This document shows, piece by piece, positions 53,438 through 63,946 of a DNA stretch of 64,000 nt (positions are counted from its first letter, which is position 1; each line of letters opens with the position of its first letter). The notes beneath the pieces were generated by a model, which was not told where the DNA came from, did not search any database, and saw only the letters and a program-made list of their open reading frames with translations. Source of the DNA: Pseudomonadota bacterium (GTDB lineage: Bacteria; Myxococcota_A; Polyangia; Polyangiales; Polyangiaceae). The DNA lies in NCBI GenBank assembly GCA_023431345.1, contig JAEYWK010000160.1, forward strand, positions 13,388-77,387, given 5' to 3'. The position numbers and the translations under genes are program-made.

Positions 53438-55420
53438 TTATTCTGCCCGAGGCTTGGACGGTTGGCTCTTCGGTCGCGCGCCGGAGCCCGCGCCGGCAGC
53501 CGCCGACCCTGCGTGAGTGAACAGCTTGCGACGCTCGGGCGGCGACTTCGTCTGCCCTGGCGCGACCAAGGTTTCGCTGACGAAATAGGCATCGAAGGAG
53601 CGCAGCGCATCTCGCGGCCGCCCACTCAGCTCGTGGTGGCGCATCAAGAAGTCACGCACACCGTTCCAGTAGGGTTGGAAGCGCTCCTCGGCGATGCGGA
53701 CGTGAAAATAGCCATCAATCAGGTTCGAGCGCGGGAGCCCCGCGGGCTGCACCTCGAACACGGGAGCTTGGCCGGTGAGCGGATCCAAGCGCCGGCCATC
53801 GCGGGTGATGCCGTCGATCACCAAGCGCCCATCGGTCATGGGAGGCGCGGGTGCGAACATGCTCCAGCCTTGGAAGATGCGCGGGTAGGTGATCACGGCT
53901 TCGAATAGGGCCGGTCGGCGCTCGGGCCTGAGCGACGCAGGAACGCTCGGATTTTCGAGCAGCACCTGGGTCGCGCAGACCACCAGCAAGCCCAAGACCG
54001 CGAGCTCACGCAGGCCCCGACCCAGCTCACCGAGCAATCGGCGAGCCTGGCTCGGCTCGTCGGCGCGCGCGTCAGCCTCGCGGGTCAACGGCTGGGTGCC
54101 GAGCCAGGCGTCGATCACTTCGGGCTCGCTGCCGAGCTGCGCCAGGCGGCGCGTCACCCGTCTTCTCACGAAGGGTGCGAGCAGGCGCAGCGGCCGCGAA
54201 CCGAACCAGAGCGCATCGCCGATCGCGAGCAGCGCGTCCCAGCCTGCCGCCGTCTTCTCGCCCTCCGCGCTCACGACCAGCGTCTTTTTCGCCTTTTTGG
54301 GCGACGCTTCGTCGAGGGGCCGGAAGGTGACGAGCTCGAGCGCGTCGAGGCGCTTGATCACGCGGCAGAGCAAGAGCGACGCGCCGGTTTCGGGCGCGAA
54401 ATGCACGACGCAAGCGCGACGCCGAGCGCGAAAATAGTGACCGAGCGCCGCCCAAACCTGGGGCGGCAGCAGCGCCACGAACACCACCAGCATCGCCCAC
54501 GAGAAGGAGCCGAGCGGCAGCACCAAGTCGATGGACAGGTGCAGGAGCGCCGCCAACGCAAAGGCCAAGAGCCGCGTGACGTGCGGGCGGATCGGCGACA
54601 AGAGCAGCAGCGGCATCAGGCCCTCGATGACCAGCGTGCCGTACGTGAGCGCCTGGATGCCCCCGAGCGGCAGCGCGCCGCGGAGCCACGCTCCGAGCCC
54701 TGTCACGAGCCGGTCTTGCTGCAGAAAATAGTAAACCGCGGTGCCGTCGCGCCAGGGCGCTCCGCTCTTGTGCAGCGTGTTGAAGAAGTAGATCGTCGCC
54801 CATTGCAGCAGCAGCGCCGTTATCGCCAGTGAGGTGACGGGCCCGAGCGCGCGCGGGGGATCAGCGCGATCGTTGAGGGCGGGGGCCGAGGTCTCACGAC
54901 GCAGAGCGAGCGAGCGACGCAGAGAGTCCACGCTGAAGCGCTGCCCGAGCGGCAAGAACACCGACCACACGACGAGCAAGTTGAGCACCACCGTGCCCCC
55001 GTTCTCGAGCACGAGGTTTCGGCTGTTCAGGCTGGTGGTGAGCACCAGCGCCAGCACTTGCATCAGCTTGGTGCGATAGCCGACGACGAGCAGCGCGCAC
55101 ACGAGCAGGTGCAGCGCCATGAACAGCTTGACCTCGAGCGGCGACCCGAACGCGAAGTAGACCGAGAACAGGTAGGGGCTCATCGGCCGAAACAGCGCGA
55201 AGTGATTGGGCAGCCAGCCCGCGTTCGACAGGTGAACGGCCGCCTCGGGCAGCTTCGACGCGACGTCGGCGAACAGCAGCGCGCCGAGGGCAATCCGGAA
55301 CAGCCCCAGCGAGCGCGGGTCGGCGGAGCCGTAGCTCGCGACCAACCGTTGCCAGAAGGTCGACGGAGGGCTCGGCGCCCTGGCTGCTGCCGACGGCGCT
55401 AGCTCGTAGTGATGCTTCAT
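53438..55420 (-). CDS. HTTM-domain membrane protein with degenerate DCC motif
   Basis: A protein of about 660 residues. The HTTM fold (vitamin-K-carboxylase-like, several membrane helices; about 35-345) has ADPRSLGLFRIALGALLFAD, GYRTKLMQVLALVLTTSLNS, FFNTLHKSGAPWRDGTAVYY and LHLSIDLVLPLGSFSWAML. A DUF393-like segment follows (about 350-460) where FAPETGASLLLCRVIKRLD replaces the partner's FDSDCGICLWICRLLKRLD: both active Cys are gone. The C-terminal periplasmic-looking domain has GWSMFAPAPPMTDGRLVIDG and RRLDPLTGQAPVFEV. It overlaps the upstream paralogue (ATGA). The ATG at 55420 is set by that overlap. Confidence 0.85.
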   Translation of the reverse strand: MKHHYELAPSAAARAPSPPSTFWQRLVASYGSADPRSLGLFRIALGALLFADVASKLPEAAVHLSNAGWLPNHFALFRPMSPYLFSVYFAFGSPLEVKLFMALHLLVCALLVVGYRTKLMQVLALVLTTSLNSRNLVLENGGTVVLNLLVVWSVFLPLGQRFSVDSLRRSLALRRETSAPALNDRADPPRALGPVTSLAITALLLQWATIYFFNTLHKSGAPWRDGTAVYYFLQQDRLVTGLGAWLRGALPLGGIQALTYGTLVIEGLMPLLLLSPIRPHVTRLLAFALAALLHLSIDLVLPLGSFSWAMLVVFVALLPPQVWAALGHYFRARRRACVVHFAPETGASLLLCRVIKRLDALELVTFRPLDEASPKKAKKTLVVSAEGEKTAAGWDALLAIGDALWFGSRPLRLLAPFVRRRVTRRLAQLGSEPEVIDAWLGTQPLTREADARADEPSQARRLLGELGRGLRELAVLGLLVVCATQVLLENPSVPASLRPERRPALFEAVITYPRIFQGWSMFAPAPPMTDGRLVIDGITRDGRRLDPLTGQAPVFEVQPAGLPRSNLIDGYFHVRIAEERFQPYWNGVRDFLMRHHELSGRPRDALRSFDAYFVSETLVAPGQTKSPPERRKLFTHAGSAAAGAGSGARPKSQPSKPRAE

Positions 55421-57582
55421 CGGCCCGCCTCGCTCTGGGGCGCGGAGCGTGCGAGCCAAGGCTTGGCCCCGGAGTCTTTGACGAAGCCGTGCGACACCAC
55501 CCGCTCGGGCGGCAGAGTCTTCCCGCGCGCCTGGCCCGGCTTCGGCGACTTGTCCTGAATCCACCAGACGTCGAAGGCGACGAGCTGATCTTGCGGTCGA
55601 CCGCTGTAGAGATGCTGATTGAGCAGGTAGGTCCGCAAAAACTGGCGCCGGCCATGGTTGTGTGGCCAGCGGATGTGGTTGCTGTAGTCGCACCACAGCT
55701 GGTCGTGGCCCCAGCCACGCGGAGACGCGGGATCGAGCTCGGGCGTTTCACCGGTGAACGGGTCGAGCTTGCGCCCGTCTTGCGTTCGGCCGTCGACGAC
55801 CAAGCGCCCGTCATCATAAGGCGGCTCGGGAGCGAACATGCCCCAGCCTTCGAGCATGCGCGTGTAGCCGATGACCTGGGACATCCACGCCGGACGCTGC
55901 AAACGCAAGTGGCGAGCGGCGGCGGGGTTGCTCTTCACGACCTCGGTCGCGAGCACGACCATCAACACCAACACCAGGGTCTCGCGCACGATGACGCGGA
56001 CGGTCGAAAGCTCGGCGCCGAGCTCGCCTCCGCCTCGCGCGGCTGCCACCCTCGGCGCCGCTGGCGCGGCTGGCAGTCCGCACGCCCCGAGGCCGAAGAA
56101 GCCGGAGATTTGCGTGCGGTTGCGGGCAACGGCGCGGTACGCCCAGCGCCCGAGCGAGCTCAGGCCGGGGACGTACAACCACCAAACCAGCATGAGCCCC
56201 AGCGGCAGCGCGCGCACCGCGCGTGCCACGGCCGCCTCTTCGAGCAGCACGCGACCTTGCTCGTCGACGACCACGACGCTGGTCTCGCAGCTCTTCGGGT
56301 CGACGCCGCGCGGCAAACGCGCGTGGTCGTGGCTGGCGACGAAGCTGAGCCGCTGCCACGGGTCGAGGCGCTTGAGCAGCCGACAAATCCACAAGCAAAT
56401 GCCGCAGTCGGAGTCGAACACGACCGTGACGGCCCGCGCAGGCCGCCCGAACCAGCGCCCGAGAAAGCGCAGCTCCTCCTCACCGAACAGCATGAGGAAG
56501 AACATCACCATCACGTACGAGAACGGGCCGAGCCGCGAGAGCGCGGCGATGCTGCCGTGCAGGCCCAGCGCCAGGAAGAACGCGATTCGGCGCAGCTTCT
56601 TGTAGGCGAAGGGCACGAGCAAGATGAAGCCCAGCATGCCCTCGACCAACAACGTTGCCCGCGTGAGCAGCTCGAAGACACCCAGCGGCACGTGCGTCCG
56701 CGCCCAAACGCCGAGCGCGGTCACGATGCGATCTTGGTGCAAGAAGTAGTAGATGGCGCTGCCGTTGCGCCAGCCCACCCCGCCCTTGTGAACGCAGTTG
56801 AAGAAATAGATCACGCTCCACTGCAGGAGCAAACCCAAGACCACCACCGAGACGAACGGCTCGACGCGCGACGGCCCACGTCGATTCAAATCGTCCGCGC
56901 CGTGCTCGATTTCGCGCGCGAAAGACGAGCGCAGCGCGTCGAGCGAGAAGCAGCGACCGAGCGGCAAGAACACCGTCCAAATCGCCAGCGAGTGCGTGAC
57001 GACCGAGCCGCCGTTCTCGGTGAACAAGTTGCGGCTGTGCAGGCTGGTGATCAGTATCGCCGAGAGGACGTGAAACAGCCGCGTGCGGTAGCCGAGCGTG
57101 AAGCAGAGAAACACCACGAACGTGAGGGCGAACGCGACGTGCACCTCCTCGATCGTGGAGAAGGCATGATAGATGGAGAACAGGTCCTGCCCCATCGGCG
57201 CGAAGAGCGAGTAGTGGTTGGGCAGAACGCCGTCGTTCGAGAAGAACATCCGCGCGTAGCCCCAGCGATAGAGCAGCTCGCTGAGCAGGAGGCTCCCGAA
57301 GCAAATGCGGAAGATGCCGAGCCAGCGCGGATCGACGCTGCGGTAGCGCTCGTTCAGATACGGCGCCCACGCGCGGCGCGCCGGGGGGCCTCCACTGGTC
57401 GCGCTCGTGGTCGTCGCGCTTTTGGCGGAGCTCTCGCGGCCCGGGGCGCGGGCGCTCTGGGCGACCTCAGCGTCGTTCGCCGCTCTGCCCGGCTCCCTGC
57501 CGTCAGCTTTCCCCGCGGCGCCGACCTCGACCCTGTCGCGCTCGGAGGCCGCACCAGCTTGGGAATTTTCCTTGGAATCCAT
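55417..57582 (-). CDS. HTTM - DCC (DUF393) membrane protein
   Basis: A 721-residue protein. After an Ala/Ser-rich leader (1-75) is an HTTM domain: VDPRWLGIFRICFGSLLLSE, LGYRTRLFHVLSAILITSLH, YFFNCVHKGGVGWRNGSAIYY, LGLHGSIAALSRLGPFSYVM. The DUF393 domain (about 395-490) has the intact thiol motif VTVVFDSDCGICLWICRLL. The C-terminal part has MFAPEPPYDDGRLVVDGRTQ and KLDPFTGETPELDP. Known HTTM enzymes include gamma-carboxylases, but the function of this bacterial branch is not established. First gene of the HTTM-HTTM-PlsC operon; divergent from the GltJ-like gene. Confidence 0.88.
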   Translation of the reverse strand: MDSKENSQAGAASERDRVEVGAAGKADGREPGRAANDAEVAQSARAPGRESSAKSATTTSATSGGPPARRAWAPYLNERYRSVDPRWLGIFRICFGSLLLSELLYRWGYARMFFSNDGVLPNHYSLFAPMGQDLFSIYHAFSTIEEVHVAFALTFVVFLCFTLGYRTRLFHVLSAILITSLHSRNLFTENGGSVVTHSLAIWTVFLPLGRCFSLDALRSSFAREIEHGADDLNRRGPSRVEPFVSVVVLGLLLQWSVIYFFNCVHKGGVGWRNGSAIYYFLHQDRIVTALGVWARTHVPLGVFELLTRATLLVEGMLGFILLVPFAYKKLRRIAFFLALGLHGSIAALSRLGPFSYVMVMFFLMLFGEEELRFLGRWFGRPARAVTVVFDSDCGICLWICRLLKRLDPWQRLSFVASHDHARLPRGVDPKSCETSVVVVDEQGRVLLEEAAVARAVRALPLGLMLVWWLYVPGLSSLGRWAYRAVARNRTQISGFFGLGACGLPAAPAAPRVAAARGGGELGAELSTVRVIVRETLVLVLMVVLATEVVKSNPAAARHLRLQRPAWMSQVIGYTRMLEGWGMFAPEPPYDDGRLVVDGRTQDGRKLDPFTGETPELDPASPRGWGHDQLWCDYSNHIRWPHNHGRRQFLRTYLLNQHLYSGRPQDQLVAFDVWWIQDKSPKPGQARGKTLPPERVVSHGFVKDSGAKPWLARSAPQSEAGR

Positions 57583-57891
57583 GAGCTCTAAGCGATGGCC
57601 GCCCTGCCCAGGGGGCCCCTAACGGCGCGGACTGTATCAAACGCGAGCGGCTCGGGCCGCCCGCCGCGCGGCCGGAGCCGAGCTGAGGGCAATCCGTTGG
57701 TAGCGAGCGCTCGCCCGCGAGCGTTCGCCGTCGAGGCGCCGCGACTGAGTCAATTCTGCTGAGATGACAAGCACTTACTGAAGCTTGGCCGTCTTGGCTG
57801 GGGGACAGTCTCGTGATATTTCTCTTCGATTGCGGGTCTTGCTTCGTGGCGCGTCGCTCGGCGCCAGCGGCCCCCCCGCCCCCAGGAGCTC
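57583..57891. other. Intergenic region between the HTTM operon and the GltJ-like gene
   Basis: About 310 bases without a gene. The right half is AT-richer and holds the predicted promoter at 57794-57822; close to the right end AGGAGC is a good ribosome site for the ATG at 57892. The left half is GC-rich and must contain the HTTM operon promoter, which could not be located with confidence. No RNA gene is seen. Confidence 0.6.
57794..57822 (+). promoter_or_regulatory. Predicted promoter of the GltJ-like gene
   Basis: TTGGCT at 57794-57799 and TATTTC at 57817-57822 with a 17-base spacer, about 70 bases before the ATG. Confidence 0.45.
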
Positions 57892-59622
57892 ATGAACGTC
57901 AGCTGCACCTCTTGCTCGGCCAAGTACGCAATCCCGGATGAGAAGCTCCGCGGCAAGAAGGTGAAGATCACCTGCAAGCACTGCGGCACCGGCATCATCG
58001 TCGACGGGACGAAGCTCGAGGCGAGCGGCGGAGCTTCCGGAGCTCCGGCGCCTGCTGCTGCTGCTCCTGTCGCTGCTGCTCCCGTCGCTGCTGCTCCTGT
58101 CGCTGCTGCTCCTGCTGCTGCGCCGACACCCGAGCCCGCGCGCGCCGCGACTCCGAGCGAGCTGAGCTTCGACATCGCCTACCCCGACGATCGTCAGGAA
58201 ACGCTCCCGCTGAGCGCTATCGTCGATAAGTACGCGGCCGGCACCCTCGACGATGACGCCTTCATCTGGCGCGAGGGCATGACGGATTGGAAAGCGCCGT
58301 TCGACATCGCCGAAATCGCGAGCGCGCTCTCGGCGCGCGAATTGAAGAAGAAAGCGGCAGCGGCTGCCTCGCCTGCGCTCGGCGGAGGAAAGGACGCTAC
58401 GCAGCTCCCAGCCTCGCCGTTCGAAGGCGCCGATCTCGAAGGCGGAGCGAGCGGTGAGTGGCGCGAGCCCGCGAAAGACGTGCCGAGCTCGCCTGCGGCG
58501 GCGTTCGACCTGACCGAGCGCCAGGCGCCCGAAGCGCCGGCCGCACCCGCCGCGACGGCGCCCGTGCCGACCGCGGCCGCCAAACCTGCTGCGGCGAGAC
58601 GCTCTGCGGCGCGGGGCGGCGGTGATCTGTTCGGTGATCTCGCGGCCGCCGGCAGTGAAGACGACGAGTCACTCGGCAGCGACGCCAAGGAACCCGCCCA
58701 CAAGATGACCGGCGCGCGCAACGAGAGCTCGGTGCTGTTCTCGCTCGACGCATTGGTCAAGCAGGAGCAAAAGCCAGCCGTCACCAAGTCGGCCGCGAAG
58801 CAAGACGACGCCGCTGCGATCCTGCTCGGCAGCGACTCCGGGCCGAGCTCGCTCGCCAACGTGGGCACGGGCGCGTTCGGTTCGGCCTTCGCGGCGCCCG
58901 ATTTCACCGCGCCCGTCACCGCACCGCCGGTCGACTCGCGCGGCGGCGACTCGCTCGCCCTCTCCGGCGCGGCACCCGAGAAAAAGAAAGGCGCGGGCCT
59001 GTGGCTCGCGCTCGGCGCCGTCGTGCTCATCGGCGGCGGAGCGTTCGCAGCAGGCATTCCCCAGAAGCTCGCGGGCACGCCCGCCCCGAGCGCTACCCCC
59101 GTGGCCGAGCCGGCGCCCACCGCCGCCGCACCGGCCCCTGAGGCGCCCGCGACCGCCACTTCCGAGCCATCTGCGGCGCCCGCCGAGAGCGCCACACCGG
59201 CAGCGGCAGGCGGCACCGCGGCGGCCGCCGCGGCCACGCCCGAGGGCTCGCCCCCAGTGGCCGCCACGCCGCAGGCGAAGCCGGACGCTCCCGCCAGGCC
59301 CGCGGACAAGCCGGCAGACAAGCCGGCAGACAAGCCGGCCGAGCCCAGCAACGCCCCGCCCTTCGACAAGGCCGCCGCGGTTGCCGCGCTCACGGCCGCC
59401 GCCGGCAGCGCTCAGAGCTGCAAGACGGCCGACGGCCCCACCGGCAGCGGCAAGGTGTCGATCACTTTCATGCCCAGCGGCCGCGCTACCAACACGCAGG
59501 TCTCGGGCGATCTCGCCGGTACGGCGGTCGGAGGCTGCGTCGCCCGCATCTTCCGCGGCGCCAAGGTGCCAGCGTTCGCCGGCGACGCGGTGACGGTCTC
59601 CAAGTCGTTCAGCATTCAATGA
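57892..59622 (+). CDS. Zinc ribbon - GYF - TM - TonB-like protein (GltJ/AgmX-like)
   Basis: A 576-residue protein. The N-terminal MJ0042-type zinc ribbon has Cys5, Cys8, Cys28 and Cys31 (CTSC...CKHC). After an AAPV repeat linker comes a GYF_2-like domain (about 95-145; AFIWREGMTDWKAPFD). A long disordered region leads to one membrane helix (about 368-388, LWLALGAVVLIGGGAFAAG). After a Pro/Ala-rich periplasmic part with DKPA repeats, the end (about 520-576; GSGKVSITFMPSGRATNTQV) resembles a TonB C-terminal domain. This order is that of Myxococcus GltJ/AgmX, a focal-adhesion component. No other glt/agl gene is here, so the role is inferred. Confidence 0.8.
   Translation: MNVSCTSCSAKYAIPDEKLRGKKVKITCKHCGTGIIVDGTKLEASGGASGAPAPAAAAPVAAAPVAAAPVAAAPAAAPTPEPARAATPSELSFDIAYPDDRQETLPLSAIVDKYAAGTLDDDAFIWREGMTDWKAPFDIAEIASALSARELKKKAAAAASPALGGGKDATQLPASPFEGADLEGGASGEWREPAKDVPSSPAAAFDLTERQAPEAPAAPAATAPVPTAAAKPAAARRSAARGGGDLFGDLAAAGSEDDESLGSDAKEPAHKMTGARNESSVLFSLDALVKQEQKPAVTKSAAKQDDAAAILLGSDSGPSSLANVGTGAFGSAFAAPDFTAPVTAPPVDSRGGDSLALSGAAPEKKKGAGLWLALGAVVLIGGGAFAAGIPQKLAGTPAPSATPVAEPAPTAAAPAPEAPATATSEPSAAPAESATPAAAGGTAAAAAATPEGSPPVAATPQAKPDAPARPADKPADKPADKPAEPSNAPPFDKAAAVAALTAAAGSAQSCKTADGPTGSGKVSITFMPSGRATNTQVSGDLAGTAVGGCVARIFRGAKVPAFAGDAVTVSKSFSIQ
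58052..58121 (+). repeat. 15-base coding repeat (AAPVA units)
   Basis: The unit GCTGCTGCTCCTGTC recurs about four times with one-base changes, encoding the AAPVA linker after the zinc ribbon. GCT and CCT codons differ from the surrounding GC-ending ones, suggesting slippage-driven expansion. Confidence 0.75.
59305..59340 (+). repeat. 12-base coding repeat (DKPA units)
   Basis: GACAAGCCGGCA occurs three times in tandem (last base variant C) in the periplasmic linker of the GltJ-like protein. Confidence 0.8.
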
Positions 59623-59629
59623 AATGAGT

Positions 59630-59647
59630 GGCGGCGATGGCGCCGCC
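59630..59647. terminator. Hairpin between convergent genes
   Basis: GGCGGCG (59630-59636) pairs perfectly with CGCCGCC (59641-59647) over an ATGG loop, directly between the GltJ-like stop and the L,D-transpeptidase stop. Confidence 0.55.
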
Positions 59648-61330
59648 CTACGGGTGCACGTAGATGAGCGTGCCCTCTTCGAAGCCCGTCTTCCCCGAAT
59701 ACGCGCCGTGCCAGTGCTCGGGCACGTCGGGCGACGACCAGAAGAACACGTAGCGCGCGTCGACGGGCGATAGGTTGATGCAGCCGTGAGAACGCGCGCG
59801 GCCAAAGTCGTCGTGCCAGTACGCCGCGTGCAGGGCGTAGCCGCCCTTGAAGTACATCACCCACGGCACGTCGCGCAGCTCGAACTCGTGATCGGCCACG
59901 TCGGAGTCCATCGTGGTCGTGATGTGCTTTTGGTAGACGCGAAACTGGCCGAGGGGCGTGCTGAGCGTCTTACTGGGATCACCCAAGCCATCGCGCCCCG
60001 TCGAAACGAGCGTCACGTAGACCGGCTGCGCCCCCTCGTAGAGCACCAGCACCTGATTCTGAATCGAGATGTCGATCCACTTGCTGTCGCCGCGCGCCCA
60101 GCCGGGCAGCTTGCTGCTCTTGGCCGCCGTCTTCAAATCCGCGCTGGGTAGCCACGCGCCGTCGCGCGTTTCGACCATGCGCTGGCCGCGCAGCTCTTTG
60201 ACCGCGCCCGTGAGCGGCACGAGGGACCGCCCCGCGATGCGCTCGCCGTCCACCAGCTTGCCGCCTTCGAGGCGGTAGCTCTTGACGCCTTCTTTGCGCG
60301 CGAACGCCACGGGCAAACCGATCTTTTTGATCTCGTAGCCATGAAACGGCGAGCCCGAGTCGGCTTTCAACTTGTCAGCCGGGATGAGCCGCGCGTCCGT
60401 CGAGATCGCGAAGCGCCGGTTTTGAGCCTCCGGGCCCGCGACGAAGCTGCCGATCAGCGACACGCCTGCGTGCCGCTTCACGCGGTTGGACATCACCGCG
60501 TAGCTTGGGACCTTGAAGCTCGCGACGTTGGGAATTTTCCGGCCACCCTCCAGCCACCAGGGCACCGCGTCGCTGCCGTGGCCTCCGTAGCGCTCGCTCA
60601 TCCCCAGCGGGCGAGCGTGGTCCGGGATGCCGCCGATCGCGATGCCGCGCTCGTCGAGCGGCACGTCGTTGGCGCCCACGTCGAGGTGGTCCCACTTGTC
60701 CTTCAGCTTGGCGTAGCTGCGAAGGTGGCGCTCCAGCCGCATTTCGTACTTGAGCTGCTCGTCCTTGCTCGGCACCTTCATGTAGGAAGGCGCGATCGCG
60801 CGGACGAAGGCGTACGCGTACGGCATGGGCCTACTGCGATCCGGCTCGACATCGATCGCCCGAATCAGCGGGTGATCGAGCTTGATCGTCGCGTTCGTGC
60901 CCACGCAGACGAAGCCCAGTGGTCGCACCGCGTACCAGCCTTCCGGGCAGCCGTCCTTGCTCACGGGCGTCGCCGAACGCGCCACCTTGGCGCCCAGTCG
61001 CAGGTAGCCCACCACCTCGGCCTTGGGGTCAGGCTTGGCGTACACGGCGGTCTGCAGCGAAATGGGCGCGAGCTGCGGCCCGTCCGCGGGCGGAACCGGC
61101 ACGTGAGACCAATCGTCGACCGGCGCCGTGATGGGGCTGGTCTCCGGCTTCAGCCTCATCGCGACTGGATCTTTACGCGTCAGCCAACTGTTGCCCTCGC
61201 AGCCGCCGAGGCTGGCCAGCCAAAAGGCGCCCAGCAGGGCGCGAGCGCCCATTCGAAAAGGCCGTCCGGCGCGCGACTCGAGCAGCGATACCATTCCCTT
61301 GCCCATGCCAAAACCTGCCGGCGTGGCCAA
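59648..61330 (-). CDS. L,D-transpeptidase (YkuD) lipoprotein
   Basis: A protein of up to 560 residues. The signal peptide ends in a lipobox, LASLGGC (Cys about 44), so it is anchored in a membrane. An SH3-like segment (TAVYAKPDPKAEVVGYLRLG) is followed by a long middle region and a C-terminal YkuD domain (about 405-545): KWIDISIQNQVLVLYEGAQP, STGRDGLG, and the active site in FGRARSHGCINLSPVDARYV (His-Gly-Cys). It would form 3-3 peptidoglycan cross-links or attach proteins to the wall. ATG codons at 61306, 61294 and 61252 are alternative starts. Divergent from citrate synthase. Confidence 0.9.
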   Translation of the reverse strand: MATPAGFGMGKGMVSLLESRAGRPFRMGARALLGAFWLASLGGCEGNSWLTRKDPVAMRLKPETSPITAPVDDWSHVPVPPADGPQLAPISLQTAVYAKPDPKAEVVGYLRLGAKVARSATPVSKDGCPEGWYAVRPLGFVCVGTNATIKLDHPLIRAIDVEPDRSRPMPYAYAFVRAIAPSYMKVPSKDEQLKYEMRLERHLRSYAKLKDKWDHLDVGANDVPLDERGIAIGGIPDHARPLGMSERYGGHGSDAVPWWLEGGRKIPNVASFKVPSYAVMSNRVKRHAGVSLIGSFVAGPEAQNRRFAISTDARLIPADKLKADSGSPFHGYEIKKIGLPVAFARKEGVKSYRLEGGKLVDGERIAGRSLVPLTGAVKELRGQRMVETRDGAWLPSADLKTAAKSSKLPGWARGDSKWIDISIQNQVLVLYEGAQPVYVTLVSTGRDGLGDPSKTLSTPLGQFRVYQKHITTTMDSDVADHEFELRDVPWVMYFKGGYALHAAYWHDDFGRARSHGCINLSPVDARYVFFWSSPDVPEHWHGAYSGKTGFEEGTLIYVHP

Positions 61331-61425
61331 GAAACCGGCAGAAAGTCTTGCGCTGTGGGCGGATGCGAGGAAGGCTCGCTCACCCCAAGCGCAAGAGTCG
61401 ATAGGAAGATCAGAGCGAGCAAGCC

Positions 61426-62772
<1,347 letters not shown>

Positions 62773-62779
62773 GCCAGGA

Positions 62780-63841
62780 TTGGCGGACGAGTCGCGGCCG
62801 AGCCACCCGAGCGCGCCCTTCGTGGCGCGCTTGGCGCAGCTCCACGAGTTTCGCCCCTCGGAGTCGCAGCTCACGGGCATGGTGCTCGGGGATCGCTACA
62901 AGGTGCACGGCTACCTGACGCGTGGCTCGACGGCGCGCGTCTACCTGGCCGAAGATCTGGTCGAGCACGTTCCGGTCGCGATCAAGATGCTCGCGTCGGA
63001 GACGAACAAGAGCCACGAGCTCTCCGTGCGCCTGCTGCGCGAAGCCGACGCGCTGCGCGGCATCGATCACCCCAACGTCGTGCGCGTGCTCGACTCTGGC
63101 GAGACCAGCGGCGGCGTGCCCTACCTGGTGCTGGAGGCGCTGCCGGGTGAAACTTTGGGCGACTACCTGCGACGCCAAGGCACGCCGCCGTTCGAGCTTT
63201 CGCTCGAGCTCGCGCGACAAGCCGCGCAGGGCCTCAGCGCGGCTCACCGCGCCGGCGTCGTGCATCGCGACGTGAAGCCCGACAATTTCGTGCTCGTCGG
63301 ACCAACCGGTGAGCCTTACGGCCTCAAGGTGATCGACTTCGGGATGGCCAAGCTCGAGCGGCACAGCGGTACGAGCGGCAGCCACACCATCTTGGGCACC
63401 GTCGAGTACATGGCGCCGGAGCAAATCCTGGCCGAGACGGTCGACAGCCGTACGGACGTGTACGCGATGGGCGTCGTGATGTTCCGGCTGTTCACGGGTC
63501 ATCTCCCCTTCGACACCACCGCGCCCGCGGACCTTTTGCGCCATCAGCTGTTCAGCTCGCTGCCGCCGCCCTCGTGGTTGGAAGAGGATTTGGACGCGCG
63601 CCTCGAGCGCATGATTTTGACCGCGACCCGCAAGCACCCGGACAACCGCTACCGAGACATGCAGGAGCTGCTCGCAGATCTCGACGCGCTGATCGGCGTC
63701 TCCCCTGCCGAGGTCAGCGTGCGACCGCCTCAGGTCGCCCCCGACGCCTACGCGCCGCGCACCTCGCGTGGCTCCGAGGCGCTGGCGCTGCTCGCCGAAA
63801 AGTTCGGCCGCTACGCCACCCTGCCACCGCCGAGCGTCTAG
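62780..63841 (+). CDS. Ser/Thr protein kinase with unusual Gly-rich loop
   Basis: A 353-residue soluble kinase. The Gly-rich loop is GYLTRGSTARVYLAED: only one of the three Gly remains. Lys in VPVAIKMLAS, catalytic loop VVHRDVKPDNFVLVG, DFG in VIDFGMAKLERH and GTVEYMAPEQILAE are intact, so activity is likely. The C-terminus (about 300-353) is short, with no sensor domain. The TTG at 62780 follows the citrate synthase stop by 7 bases with AGGA just before it; GTG at 62822 is possible. It may be co-transcribed with citrate synthase. Confidence 0.88.
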   Translation: MADESRPSHPSAPFVARLAQLHEFRPSESQLTGMVLGDRYKVHGYLTRGSTARVYLAEDLVEHVPVAIKMLASETNKSHELSVRLLREADALRGIDHPNVVRVLDSGETSGGVPYLVLEALPGETLGDYLRRQGTPPFELSLELARQAAQGLSAAHRAGVVHRDVKPDNFVLVGPTGEPYGLKVIDFGMAKLERHSGTSGSHTILGTVEYMAPEQILAETVDSRTDVYAMGVVMFRLFTGHLPFDTTAPADLLRHQLFSSLPPPSWLEEDLDARLERMILTATRKHPDNRYRDMQELLADLDALIGVSPAEVSVRPPQVAPDAYAPRTSRGSEALALLAEKFGRYATLPPPSV

Positions 63842-63946
63842 GGAGTGTCCCTAATTGCTGGTCTCGGCGTAAACGTGCCCGTGCCCGTGCCCGACGGTCC
63901 GTAAGTTGCCGTCGGCGGTATCGGGGCTGGTAGGCCGGGGTTTGTG

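Noticed and set aside
52735..53625. A longer acyltransferase beginning at 53625
   Set aside because: The extra 64 residues overlap the upstream HTTM gene, are Arg/Ser-rich and are not like the family; GTG 53433 fits the operon spacing.
55489..57591. A 700-residue open frame on the plus strand
   Set aside because: Antisense to the HTTM-DCC gene, which has membrane helices and clear motifs in its own frame.
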